A stretch of DNA of 64,000 nucleotides from Xanthostigma xanthostigma (taxonomy: Eukaryota; Arthropoda; Insecta; Raphidioptera; Raphidiidae). The stretch covers positions 52,785,901 through 52,849,900 of the forward strand of contig OY754465.1 of NCBI GenBank assembly GCA_963575645.1. Reading direction: 5' to 3'. The notes under the pieces are model-generated. The model had not been told where the DNA came from, ran no database searches, and saw only the letters and a list, made by a program, of their open reading frames with translations. This document shows, one piece after another, positions 45,477 to 55,874 of this stretch; positions within the stretch are counted from its first letter, which is position 1; each line of letters starts with the position of its first letter. Made by a program: the position numbers and the translations under genes.

Positions 45477-45636
45477 TTTTATAAATATAAATGAAGAAAA
45501 GAGATAATTTAATTTAAAACTGAGCATTATTTGAGCGTGTATTTCTAATTATATCCATATCTAATTACAAATACACGCTCAAATAATGCTCAGTTTTAAA
45601 TTAAATTATCTCTTTTCTTCATTTATATTTATAAAC
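45477..45636. mobile_element. Near-perfect foldback, arms of about 68 bp
   Basis: TTTATAAATATAAATGAAGA begins an arm whose complement ends TCTTCATTTATATTTATAAA; every base pair I can trace between them matches, around a 20-24-base AT-rich loop (about 45546-45565). Such perfect arms indicate recent origin or gene conversion. Whether TA or TTTA duplications flank it cannot be separated from the AT-rich context. Confidence 0.85.
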
Positions 45637-46043
45637 TGACAACTGGTGCTGTGGTTCTATTATTGATTGAAATCTATTTCAAGGTCGCTGTATTTATTTA
45701 TAACACAGATTGTTCGCATCGGGTACTCAATGGTCTTGAACAAGAGTTTATCAGAGAACAATCCTCCTGAGTCCTGACGACCTGATCTAACCTGATCAAA
45801 CCAGCTATCAGGTCCAGAAGCGCAGTAACAGGAACCTGGCAACCGGAACCCGCGGGAGGACGAAGTCTTCAATGCTGTTATGATTGTTTTATTTGAATAT
45901 ATAAACCAAAATCCGAATCTTTCCATGGGCATCGATGAATCCAAATACGACACTGATCAGATCAGATCGTGCGTAGGGCGTTCTGTTGCTGTGGTTCCAT
46001 TATTGGTTGATTTATATTTCAAGGTGACTATATTTATATGTCA
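45637..46043. other. No gene recognised
   Basis: About 400 bp. GTGCTGTGGTTCTATTATTG (about 45645) and GTTGCTGTGGTTCCATTATT (about 45987) introduce two similar stretches, indicating a diverged local duplication. The 97-codon minus frame between them is not recognisable. Confidence 0.4.
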
Positions 46044-46790
46044 CTAGCGGTCCCGCCCGGCTTCACCCGGGTGCAAAAGAACGAATGGGGAAGGAAGGGA
46101 CATGAGTACGCACGTTCATCTTAGTTTACCGCGATTAATGTTGTGCCCAAACTTCATAATGATCGGAGTTACCGTTCAAAAGTTTTTGTCGTTAAAAAGC
46201 AGTATTTATACTTTTTTTAAGTACCTAATAAATTTCTTTTAATATAATAAATATTTAATTGACAACACTGTAGGAAAATTATTTTTATATAAGTACCTAT
46301 AGTTGTAACAGTTTTCAAATGAGCTATTAATTAGATTTATTTAATTTTAATTAGTCGTTAAAAAATTTAAAAACATTGAAATGTAAGTCTTAGAAAAAAG
46401 CAATGTAGAAAATAGAAAAATGAAAATATATTCTCGCTGACGTGGGGCTTGAACCCTAGACCCTGGCATTAAGAGTCTTACGCTCTACCTACTGAGCTAT
46501 CCGGGCTTGTGAACGTGACGCGCTAATATTGAAATAAGTTAAGGCATTTCACCTGATAATATTTGTCGGACGGACTAATTTTGAGATACATCTTGCAACA
46601 TTTTTCATTGATGTTCCGCTCCAATTGGTCGTAGCGTAATATTATATAGCCTATAGCCTTCCTCGATAAATGGGCTATCCAACAAAAATTTTTTTTTTCA
46701 ATTCAAACCAGTAGTTTCTGAGGTTACCGCGTTCAACCAAACAAACAAACATACAAACAAACTCTTCAGCTTTATAAATATTAGTATAGA
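46044..46790 (-). mobile_element. Helitron-like non-autonomous element, copy 3
   Basis: On the minus strand it starts TCTATACTAATATTTATAAA and ends GCGGGACCGCTAG with T following. The hairpin CCCGG-GTGAAG-CCGGG lies just inside the end. It contains the tRNA-Lys-like block at 46435-46506, in the same relative place as in copies 1 and 2. Confidence 0.85.
46435..46506 (-). pseudogene. tRNA-Lys-like block inside Helitron-like copy 3
   Basis: Minus strand: GCCCGGATAGCTCAGTAGGT at the 5' side, loop CTCTTAA with the Lys anticodon CTT intact, and GGGTTCAAGCCCC. The D stem GCTC/GAGC is perfect, but the anticodon, T and acceptor stems carry mismatches. The intact CTT loop identifies the parent as tRNA-Lys. 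Confidence 0.75.
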
Positions 46791-47267
46791 TTAGACAGCT
46801 TCTCGTTACACCGTGTATAGACTTTGATTGTGAGACCTTTCGAGTCTCGGATACCGCATATGATCCGCGATACTCAAGGAAGATGCAGCATTATCTGCGG
46901 TAAGATTTTAAACTTAAATGTTTTATTAACTGGCAACTTTTTTGTGAGCTGGCGTTTATCTGCTTAAAGAAGTTGTATTCACGGTACACTAACTTCATTT
47001 TTAATATTTTACATACTTATTATGCATAAATTCATGGGTTTTCCCTTTGATGTTTAAACAAGTAAAGTGGATCGACGTTCAACTGTTTATTACTGTTTTC
47101 AACCAAAGAAGAAAGCCTTCTTGTCACTGAAAATACTATTTTACTTTCAACAATTTTACAAAACCTTTAAAGTAATCTGATGAAAAAATCGAGTACGCCA
47201 ATTTTGCTTGTAAACCAAAGTTTTCAGTAGGAAATACATCTTTCGTAAAAAAAATTTCAATGTAACA
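46791..47267. other. No gene recognised
   Basis: About 475 bp without supported features. Confidence 0.4.
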
Positions 47268-47269
47268 TA

Positions 47270-47650
47270 TCGTCGTTGGTTCTGTATACCTCTTATGTGC
47301 AAAAAGTAAAATTTGCCAAAAAGTGGTTATTTCAGCAATGGATGGTAAGAACTAGCAATTTCAGAGGTATATGCTAATTCATACTTATCTTTACTATACG
47401 CGTTTAATTAAGACGAAGTATTTTCTTAAAAAATATTTAACGTTAATTTCGGATTTATTGGCACATGGGAGGAATTATTTCATACAACTTTTCACATAAG
47501 AGTTACCTACTTCCCTTTGTTGGTTACTGTAAAATTAATTTGGAGGTATTACCTACTAGTGTATAGAGCTCCGTTTCCTGAATCTTTTCATTTAAAAAAC
47601 GTAAAATCTGCCAATTATGCACGTAAGAGCTATTACAGAACCAACGACGA
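47270..47650 (+). mobile_element. TA-flanked non-autonomous element, copy 1
   Basis: TCGTCGTTGGTTCTGTATAC and its inverse TTACAGAACCAACGACGA are the ends, with TA outside each (47268-47269, 47651-47652). CTCTTATGTGC and GCACGTAAGAG extend the inverted repeats to about 35 bp. A second, inverted copy is at 51111-51493, with matching ends and TA flanks. No coding. Confidence 0.85.
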
Positions 47651-47652
47651 TA

Positions 47653-48515
47653 TTTTTTTCGATGTTTTATAAAATTATGTGGTAAATCTATATATTAGTA
47701 ATAATAATATGAAGAGGTAAAGTTTGGATGCACCCAAAAATCCGAGCGATGGCGTTAGTGTAAACGTCAAAAAAATGTTTCACAAAATAATAATGTTTTA
47801 TCGTAAACCAATTGCACACATAACTTCCACTAACTTTAATGTTTTACAACTATACACTTCACAAAAGGTTAAATATAAATTCACAAGAGCAAACTGTAGA
47901 TATGATACTCCATATGATCTATGTGGTGGCCATTATTATTTTATCACGCGAATATATATATTTATAGCCTGGAAGTAAGACAGAATAGATTTATACCTGC
48001 ATAATAAACATAATTATGTATGGTGAATTGAATAATAGTTACCCGAAGAACAAATTAACCGAATACTACTTACGTTCGGTGAATATGACCATTATTTCGT
48101 CAGAATGTAACTAAAAATCTCGAAGTTAATTCCAAACCAATGTTAAATACAATTTAGTTGAAGGGGTGAGTGCGGTGTTGAGGAAGGTCGGCACGAGAGC
48201 AAGAGTGAGAGAGAGAGAGAAAAAGGGGGAGAGAGAGGGAGATTGCGTGTCGTGAAACTTGATGTAATTTAGTGCGATGCGGCGTGAAATATAACGAGTG
48301 CTGGTTAATAAACCGTGCTGTTTTGAATTTAGAGAACATTAAGTGCGTGTCTTTTACCTCGACACCTTTCTGTTCGCCTGATACCTCTGAATGTTTATAA
48401 CTTGCAAAACTCAATGTCTAGCGAAAGCGGTTAAAGTAACCCAAACAAACATAGATTAGCACTTTATCGCAGGTTATTTAATTTATTTAAGGATGTGTCA
48501 TTTCACAGAACAACT
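47653..48515. other. No gene recognised
   Basis: About 860 bp. A GA-rich run at about 48200-48242 gives a low-complexity minus frame of 86 codons that I reject as a gene. Confidence 0.45.
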
Positions 48516-48521
48516 TTAATT

Positions 48522-48741
48522 GCACATACCACTACACTAGCGGTATGTGCTCTATGATCGCTTTCAGTCATACAAAAACTTATATTTAGGTTAATTTCGC
48601 ACGAAATCCATTCAAATCGTTATAAAAAGGATAGATTCTGTTCTTTAGGTAACAGAAACGTTTTTATATCGATTCGAGCTCATAATTACTTCTAAAACTG
48701 TAATTGAAAATCACGAACAGCAGTTGTTGGATGATCTGTAC
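48522..48741 (+). mobile_element. Dispersed element R4, copy 1
   Basis: Starts with a hairpin GCACATACCACTA-CAC-TAGCGGTATGTGC (48522-48550) and shares TTTCGCACGAAATCCATTCA, TTCGAGCTCATAA and AATTGAAAATCACGAACAGC with 59549-59785. The right end is not defined in this copy. Confidence 0.65.
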
Positions 48742-48989
48742 AACGAAGTATATATAGTATACGCGAGCGCACACAAAGGAGTCGAGAGCGGTGGCGTAGA
48801 GGGGGCACGACGGCGTAATAGAGCGTCATGCCGTTTGGCGCGGTTTTACTGCCAAGGCGCGCCAATAGATGTTTCGCATCAAAAAAACTTCTTTATATTA
48901 AAAGTAGGTATTACTTTCTATAGCTACCTATACTATAAATCCAAAATTTAAGATGTGAGTCCACACACTAATTATGCTTCACAATGTAA

Positions 48990-49389
48990 AGGCCGCGCCA
49001 GCAGGCTGGGTACGAGGCTGAAAATGATGTCACTGCGGGATTACCTGCTAGCTCACAAGATAGATTTTAAAATAATAGAACAGGGATTATTTTTCCTCTG
49101 CTTGCTCTGAGCAAGAACCAATCAGGAAACAGTATCTTTTCACGTGGGCGACTTGAACAAACGCCCACAAACCAACATGGCGTCATTCTGCTCAGAAGCA
49201 GACAACAGACCCCTTTTTGCTCTGTGTTTATATTTGAACTGTCACTGCGCGCGCACCAGATCCGTTCACAAAGCAAGCTTGAAAAGACGTCTCATGGGAA
49301 GCGAGCAGATAAATCAATCAAAAAAGCTATAGTAGTCAGATCTAGCAAGGAAAATAGCGGCAAATTCAGCCTCGTGTGCATAGTGGCCT
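48990..49389. mobile_element. PIF/Harbinger-like non-autonomous element
   Basis: TAA flanks both sides (48987-48989, 49390-49392) of AGGCCGCGCCAGCAGGCTGG at the left and CAGCCTCGTGTGCATAGTGG then CCT at the right. The body is an inverted relative of 41265-41691 (GCGCGCACCAGATC, CACGTGGGCGACTTGAACAA). The 62- and 69-codon frames are shadows of it. Confidence 0.8.
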
Positions 49390-49392
49390 TAA

Positions 49393-49880
49393 AATAATAG
49401 GGCATAGTTTTTATACATCGAATAAATGTTTTACATTTTGCAGCACAAAGCTCCTTAAATTTTTGTTACCTTATTTATACAAGCGTCAGCAACGAGATGT
49501 AAAATGAAAAAAAGTCTAATGTTACTGTCAACACTAATGCGTGTTACAGCCGCCATCTTGTACTTAAACAGCTGTTAATTCTAATATAAACGTAATAGTG
49601 CATAATACAATGACAGGAGAGAGGAGAGAGAATAGCAGACAATGCAAAGAAAACGCGTGAAAACATTACCGAGTTTTGTTTTTTAAATGGTGTACCCGTG
49701 TTTCGCTGTGTAGGAGAACGCTTGTGGGCTCGTGACAATTTATAAGTTTTTATTTCATTTTGTGTTTAGTACAACGGCGATATATTGTACAGACAACTAC
49801 ACGGCCGCGAGCATATCGCTTGCAATTGTGTGCTTTCAATGTGTAAGCGAGTCAACTTTTCAGGATAGCCTGCATTTATA
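49393..49880. other. No gene recognised
   Basis: About 490 bp without supported features. Confidence 0.4.
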
Positions 49881-49994
49881 TCTACTTATACTAATATATA
49901 AAGCTGAAGAGTTTATTTGTTTGTTTGGTCGATTGAACGCGCTAATCTCAAGAACTACTAGTTCGAATTGAAAAAAAAAAAATATTGCTGAATA

Positions 49995-50240
49995 CAAATC
50001 TTTGATTAACGTCTGAATAGAACTCTTCAAATAAATAAAATTGTCGACCAATTTTTCTCAGACCAATATATTGACAAAAAATAAAAAATAACAAATCAAT
50101 ATAACATAAGATGACGTTTCGATCCGGCTTTGGAGCTTCTTCAGAAAAATCTAAAAAATATAAATTATTAGTATTAGTTATATTTTATTTTTTGTCAATA
50201 TATTGGTCTGAGAAAAATTGGTCCACAATTTTATTAATTT
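49995..50240. mobile_element. Foldback retro-insertion (family A), copy 3
   Basis: AAAAAATATTGCTGAATA occurs at 49977-49994 and again at 50241-50258, an 18-bp target duplication of the Helitron sequence. The insert begins CAAATCTTTGATTAACGTCT, as in the other family A copies, then pairs TTTTTCTCAGACCAATATAT with ATATATTGGTCTGAGAAAAA-type sequence at the right (about 50196-50220). One hammerhead-like motif is at 50112-50144. This is the cleanest evidence in the window for how the family inserts. Confidence 0.8.
50112..50144 (-). other. Hammerhead-like motif M9
   Basis: On the minus strand: CTGAAGA, A, stem GCTCC, loop AAAGCC, stem GGATC, GAAACGTC. Four of five stem positions pair; the core matches CTGANGA and GAAA. 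Confidence 0.5.
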
Positions 50241-50524
50241 AAAAAATATTGCTGAATAGCTCATTTATCGAGGAAGGCTATAGGCTATATAATATCACGC
50301 TACGATCAGTGGGAGCGGAGCATCAATAAAAAATGTTGCAAAATGAAACTCAAAATTTGTCCGTCCGACAAAAACTTTTGAACGGTAACTTCGATCATCG
50401 TGAAATTTGGACATAACGTTCATCTCGGTAAACGAAGATGAACGTACATACTCATGTACTCATGTCCCTCCCCCCATTCGTTCTTTAGCACCGCCACCCG
50501 GGTGAAACCGGTCGGGACCGCTAG

Positions 50525-50843
50525 TCTTTATTTTCACCCGGGTGCAAAAGAACGAATGGGGGGGAGTACGCACGTTCATCTTAGTTTATTGAGATGAATG
50601 TTGTGTCCAAATTTCATAATGATCGGAGTTACTGTTCAAAAGTTTTTGTCATACGGACAAATTTTGAGTTTTTTCCATTGATGCTTCGCTCCTATTGGTC
50701 GTAGTGTGATATTATATAGCCTATAGCCTTCCTCGATAAATGGACTATCCAACAAAAAAAATTCAATTCTAACCAGTAGTTCCTGAGATTAGCGCGTTCA
50801 ACCAGCAAACAAACAAACTCTTCAGCTTTACTTATTAGTATAG
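50525..50843 (-). mobile_element. Helitron-like element, 3'-truncated, tail to tail with copy 4
   Basis: On the minus strand it starts ACTAATAAGTAAAGCTGAAG and ends within CACCCGGGTG, about 12 bases from the CTAG of copy 4. It is a short-form copy without a tRNA block. The tail-to-tail junction suggests one element inserted beside, or in, the other's terminus. Confidence 0.75.
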
Positions 50844-51110
50844 GTATAGTACACAAGGTATATTAATCAAAATAATTAAAAATCTTAATAAACCCAAATA
50901 TCGTTTACGTAAATACATACCATACAAGTGAGAAGATCTTAACTGTCTGATTGGCTGATTAGCGGAAGTTAAAGCGGCAATGAGCTCATTTCACAACGTG
51001 CTTTGTATCGGAAATTTGGCAACAGCGCTCATTAGTTAATTTGTTGGTGTTCTTAATATATTTTTAGCTGACCGGAATGTGATAAAAAATTCGTGTCGCT
51101 TCTATTCTAT

Positions 51111-51493
51111 CATCGTTAGTTCTCTAATAGCTCTTATGTGCATAGTTGGCAGATTTTACGTTTTTTAGATGAAAAGATTCAGGAAACGGAGCTCTATACA
51201 CTATTAATACCTCCAAATTAATTTTACAGTAACCAATAAGGGGAAGTAACTCTTATGTAAAAAGTTGTTTCAAATAATTCCTCCCACGTGCTAATAAATC
51301 CGAAATTAACGTTAAATATTTTTTAAGAAAATACTTCGTCTTAATTAAACACGTATAGTGAAGATAAGTATGAATTAGTAATAGACCTCTGAAATTGCTA
51401 GTTCTTACTATCCATTGCTGAAATAACCACTTTTTGGCCTTTCCTGCAAATTTTACTCTTTGCACATAAGAGGTATTAAAGAACCAACGACGC
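51111..51493 (-). mobile_element. TA-flanked non-autonomous element, copy 2
   Basis: Inverted relative of 47270-47650 with ends TCATCGTTAGTTCT and AGAACCAACGACGC-type and TA outside each (51109-51110, 51494-51495). The interior matches throughout (CCAAATTAATTTTACAGTAA, CTGAAATTGCTAGTTCTTAC). The 70-codon minus frame is part of it. Confidence 0.85.
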
Positions 51494-51495
51494 TA

Positions 51496-52678
51496 TGATG
51501 GAAATTCGAATAAAAATAGAGAGACACGTAATTTCTTTTTAGATTTTAGCAAAGTTTTATTGATTGTTACTGTGATTAGATACAATCTCTTTGATTTATG
51601 AACTCGCTTTACTCGTTATTTATGTAGAAAGCGTGCGTTTTGTAAATCGCCCCACAGGGTGACAGGAATGTGACAATTTTGCTCACGTTTAGGCGTTTTT
51701 TTCCAAAAAGACATTTTCTGATCTCGCTGAATTTCAGTGCCCAAATAAAAGCTAATTAGTTCCTTATTCCAAATTTAAACAAATCAGAAATGTTAAATAA
51801 CTAAGGAGCTATGAGTTGAGCGTACCAAAATTCCTTCACTGTAAGAACTAGCCAAATATGCCTTAGAGAGTAAATGAGTAGATAAGTGTATCAGTGAGTT
51901 TTAAGCGAGCGCAATTGTTTTTTGTCACAGCGACGTACCTAGAGTGAGAAAAGCAGAGGAGACAAGATACAACAACGTAAGTTTGTGACAATATCCGTCA
52001 CACAGACAGACAGACAGACGGACGGACAGACATTTATGGCGAAGGGGAAAGATTGAGGTGGATGAGAGTTCACGAGCCACTCTCTATCCCTTTCCGCCCG
52101 TGCCTCTGAACTAGGCGCGGGCAACCTTTTTGTCTGAAATGAATCTAATTGTTAAAAAAAGTGGAAATCGGTTGACCGCTGGATCAACCCTATAACTTCC
52201 TGATATGTGTTAAATACATTACAATAAACTGATACTATTGTGTTTATATTATATTAAAGAAGGTTATAAAAAAAGTTAAGATTTCTGAGACAAGAAATTT
52301 TTTTTTGAAATTAAAAAAAAATTTCTTAGAAAGACTACAAATTAAAAAAAGCGAGTGTGCTTTAGACCACACGAGTGAAGTAAAACTTCTTCCTGCCATA
52401 ATTGTTTTAAATATATTTATTAAGAATAATGCGTAAATACCTCAAATTTGCTCATATTAAATTCATAAACGAACTATAATATGCAGTCGGTTCGTCTCAA
52501 AGTTTATCGAACACAATATAACCTCACTCTGTAGCATATATTTACAAAATATAATTTTTGATTAATTAACAGGCAAAATATGTAGCAGAATTTGTAACAC
52601 ATTTAAAAGGAGTTATTAACTAACCTACATTATTTCCCGTTACAAAATGCAGCAAAATTCGATGAAATGAATTTTTGA
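51496..52678. other. No gene recognised
   Basis: About 1.2 kb. Holds a CAGACAGACAGACGGACGGA run near 52003-52030 and GGCGCGGGCAACC (about 52116), reminiscent of a hAT-like terminus but unpaired. Confidence 0.4.
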
Positions 52679-53152
52679 TACATTACCGTAAAACGGGGCT
52701 ACTTTGACTTCCAGGGTTACTTTGACAGATTTTGGGGCTATTTTGACAGAGCGCCAAAATCGGTTACGAGCCAAAGAGATAATGCAGAAGAAGATGCCCC
52801 AGAAATAGATGTCCCACCCACCATCGACGATACTCCAGAAATCGATTTCCCAACTATGCCAGAAGTCAGTTCGCCAAGCACCTTCAATAACTCTCCAAAA
52901 TCGATTTCTATTTTAGATTTAGATTTTCCAACTATGGATGACTCTCCTGAAATAGAAGATAATGTCTCAGCTTTCAAGAATAATCAACCAGTCCCTTCAA
53001 CCTCTGGACTGCTTACAAAGCACCAGACTGATTCCGACGAAGATGTGCCTCTGAGTTGTTTGGTTCGCAAGAAGGAAATCAAAAACAAGGACAAGAAGAA
53101 GAATAAGAAGGAGTCTAATTTTTGTTATAACTGTAGGTGCGACTATCTTTGA
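52679..53152 (+). CDS. Open frame in transposon: acidic, Ser/Pro-rich protein remnant
   Basis: An open frame without stops runs from 52679 to TGA at 53152, about 157 codons; the first Met is at 52856 (98 codons). Order: GYFDFQGYFD from the terminal sub-repeats; an acidic Pro/Ser/Asp-rich middle with repeats such as PEIDVPPTIDDTPEIDFPTM; STSGLLTKHQTDSDED; a basic KKEIKNKDKKKNKKE; and a final NFCYNCRCDYL. A low-complexity acidic-basic C-terminal tail with a Cys pair is common at the end of pogo/jerky-type transposases, so this is probably the tail of the lost transposase. No DDE or DNA-binding domain is visible. The minus frame at 52738-52977 is its shadow. Confidence 0.5.
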   Translation, partial: YITVKRGYFDFQGYFDRFWGYFDRAPKSVTSQRDNAEEDAPEIDVPPTIDDTPEIDFPTMPEVSSPSTFNNSPKSISILDLDFPTMDDSPEIEDNVSAFKNNQPVPSTSGLLTKHQTDSDEDVPLSCLVRKKEIKNKDKKKNKKESNFCYNCRCDYL

Positions 53153-53389
53153 CGTCAGTTGCATTTCAATGCCTTGTCAAAGAAACCCCACTTCTGAGGT
53201 TACTTTGACATTTAATAAATTAAAAAAAGTAGGGAGTTAGGGGGGTGGTAGGTCTTAAATTTGCCATAGATCTGATAACCAAAGGACACATTGTTCTGTT
53301 GGCGTAAAAAAAAGTGAAATTCGAGCCGTAAAAAAAAAGTTACAAACCAAAAACCTCCAAAACCTGTTCAAAGTAGCCCCGTTTTACGG
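52686..53389 (+). mobile_element. TA-flanked transposon with an orphan coding remnant
   Basis: CCGTAAAACGGGGCTACTTT and its exact inverse AAAGTAGCCCCGTTTTACGG are the ends, with TA outside (52684-52685, 53390-53391), which fits Tc1/mariner or pogo. Further inside, GGGTTACTTTGACA and GGGGCTATTTTGACA on the left and GAGGTTACTTTGACA on the right repeat the terminal motif, as transposase-binding sub-repeats often do. A long open frame lies between them. Confidence 0.8.
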
Positions 53390-53391
53390 TA

Positions 53392-53754
53392 ATTGTTTTC
53401 AATTCAAACGTCAAAAAGTTGTATTAATGCTCCGTCTTTGTCGCACTTATATCTCCCTCTCAACTTCGTTCGTCTCGAACGATCATGCTCCGTCGCGATG
53501 ATGCACTTCCGTAAACGATTTCGTCAGGCATTTACCAGCTTACTCTCCAAGCCAAGGGTGCCTAAAGAAGTTTTGCTTCAAAAATTCCGAATAAACTGAC
53601 ATTGAGCATACGCGTTCAGTCCTATTAAAATTACACGAAAATGAAAAGTGAAACCAAAACGGCAAAAGCAAAAATGGCTGCCATGTACATTAAAAAAAAA
53701 TTAAGCGTGTAAAAAGTACATAGTGTTATATCTTGTCCGATGGTACGGAACCCT
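53392..53754. other. No gene recognised
   Basis: About 360 bp. A stretch near 53630-53700 (AAAATGGCTGCCATGTACAT) is related to the units of the array at 19700-20275. Confidence 0.4.
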
Positions 53755-53868
53755 TCGTGTGCGAATCCGGTTCGCACTTGACCCGTTTTTTTTAAATATC
53801 TATGTATATTCGTGTGCGAATCCGGTTCGCACTTGACCCGTTTTTTTAAATATCTATGTATATTTTCA
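53755..53868 (+). repeat. Tandem duplication, 55-bp unit
   Basis: CGTGTGCGAATCCGGTTCGC starts at 53756 and 53811; both units run through ACTTGACCCGTTTTT and AAATATCTATGTATATT. The preceding GGTACGGAACCCTTC links it to the dispersed repeat family seen at 11190 and 3900. Confidence 0.85.
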
Positions 53869-54770
53869 AAAAAATAAAAGAAAGACACCACATAAGAGAT
53901 AGGTGCCCTATTAAGAGATACTAGCCTCTTTTGTATTTTAGATGCTACTTTCTATCAAAATTGTGTAGAACATGGACAATTGGTATAGTTTGTAATCTTA
54001 CTTTGCTATAAGCTTCCTACTTTACTGACGAACGTATCTATACAAAATTTAGTATAAAATTAAGATTAAAATTTTCACAGTGTACTAACAAACAGCTGAT
54101 GATATAAGTATTGTTCCCTTAAAAAGTGTAAAATATCTCGTTTTTCAGTGTCCATTATAATTTTTCTAATGATCAAGCAAAAAAAAATTTCCGACAAAAA
54201 TGACTTTTTTATTTCATCAATCAAGTCACAATATCACGAATTTACGCCCTGTAAAAATACCTAAATTAGAAAATCAAAATGTTGACCGTGCCTAGTATCT
54301 TCTATGTACGAAATGTTTTTCGAAATACGTATAATAACATAATCGCCTTAAAATCTAAGACACACTTCTGGAAAAGAAAAAAAAACAACGACTTAGCACT
54401 CAGAAATTCTTCAATAATATTATTCAAATTAGTTTAAACATTCAGTAGGTATTAAATAAAGCCTGCGAATTTTACACTACCCACTACAAAAGTTAAACTG
54501 TGAATTCTAGCAGATGTCGCTACTTGGTAGTAAATCACTTTTTTTTTGCTTCTGAACTAATAGCTCTGAGTAAATTCTTTCAGATGTTGTAGCATATCAC
54601 TAAAGCAGTTTTTTTATAAAATACCGTAATTTTGTGCAAAATATTTAATAAAAACTATTCGATAGCGTCAGTTGGACCAAGCAAGATACATTTACAAAAT
54701 TTCATTAAAATCGGATCAGTGGTTTTGGAGATTTGCGCGGACGAACATTGTGACACGAGATTTTTATATA
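53869..54770. other. No gene recognised
   Basis: About 900 bp. The last 130 bases (AAATTTCATTAAAATCGGAT, GTGGTTTTGGAGATTTGCGC) look like part of an interspersed repeat, without a second copy here to define it. Confidence 0.4.
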
Positions 54771-54772
54771 TA

Positions 54773-55340
54773 CAGGGTGTTCTATTAAGAATGGGACATA
54801 GAACAACCGCAGATTCTCCAATTCAAAATAAAACGATTAAGCGAAATATGCTTAGATAAAATGTTACTCGCTCTACCAGTGGCGTACGGCAGGAGTAAGT
54901 AATGCTTGTACCCCTTCTAAATGTTACGCCGCTGTCTAAATTTTAATTTTGACTATAATTTTAATTTTTTTGATATTTTCTAAGTCAATAATGTACACTT
55001 GTTAGTTTGTTGTAAAGTCATTGGTTTTCGAGATATTCGCAGTTAAAGATAGTTAGACATGTACTTTTTATTTGTATTATTATTAATAATATTCATTTTT
55101 ACAATTTTGTCTTTTATTGTTAGGTGCATTTTATGATATTTAACAAGTGTGCCGATTTGAGTAAAATTATACGGTGTATTAAAAAAATTATGGACATTAA
55201 TAATTTTTCAGTTTTCAACTTCAACACCCCGTATTTCGGAAACAAGTAACATTTTTCCTAAGCATATTTCGCTTAATCGTTTTATTTTGAATTGGAGAAT
55301 CTGCGGTTGTTCTATGTCCCATTCTTAATGGGACACCCTG
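54773..55340. mobile_element. Long-TIR element with CAGGGTGT ends
   Basis: CAGGGTGTTCTATTAAGAAT at the left and ATTCTTAATGGGACACCCTG at the right are inverted, and the inverted repeat continues for about 100 bp through AGAACAACCGCAGATTCTCC and AATAAAACGATTAAGCGAAA. TA (or TATA) lies outside both ends. Single ends of similar elements occur at 13532, 38491 and 44619. The interior has no recognisable coding. Confidence 0.85.
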
Positions 55341-55800
55341 TATAAAGATATATATTTAAAACACAAACGGTTCAAATTCTACAAATTTTAGAGATCGCGA
55401 AACCACTATTTCACATTCAGTCTGTATAAATCAGTTTTTAAGAACAGTCTGTACTTTAATATATCCAGCAGTAGCTGATTTCAATTTCGGTGTCAAATTT
55501 AATTTAAAGGTTTTATAACCAACTTTTTTGCGAAAATATTTTTCTCTCATTTTTTGTAATAAACGTACAGCTCAAGTTTTTATGCTTTCTACATACATTA
55601 AAAATATGATATTTTTTGTACTTAAAAAATTTATAATTTTCTTTTAACATGGTACTGATTAAAATCTTTCATCTCATGTTCTGACTTCGTTTATAAGCAA
55701 GATGCGCACTGCTTTGAACTGCATCTATTCCGTTCAACCAAAAGGGTATTATAAAGTCATCATGTGTCGTTTAAAAGCGAGACTGGTATATGATTTCCTC
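55341..55800. other. No gene recognised
   Basis: About 460 bp without supported features. Confidence 0.4.
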
Positions 55801-55874
55801 AATAATAATAATAATAATATTTCTCTTTATTTGTTACATCTAGAGATAACGAATAGTGTCAAAGTCAAATATAT

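Larger units (their letters stand above)
49881..50524 (+). mobile_element. Helitron-like element, copy 4, with nested foldback
   Basis: Starts near TATACTAATATATAAAGCTG and ends GTCGGGACCGCTAG with T following. It is interrupted by the family A foldback 49995-50240; on either side the Helitron sequence is continuous apart from the 18-bp duplication. Without the insert it is about 380 bp and lacks the tRNA-Lys-like block, like the copy at 24518. Confidence 0.85.

Noticed and set aside
52738-52977. 79-codon minus frame rich in Ser and Gly
   Set aside because: Antisense shadow of the acidic plus-strand frame in the transposon at 52686-53389.
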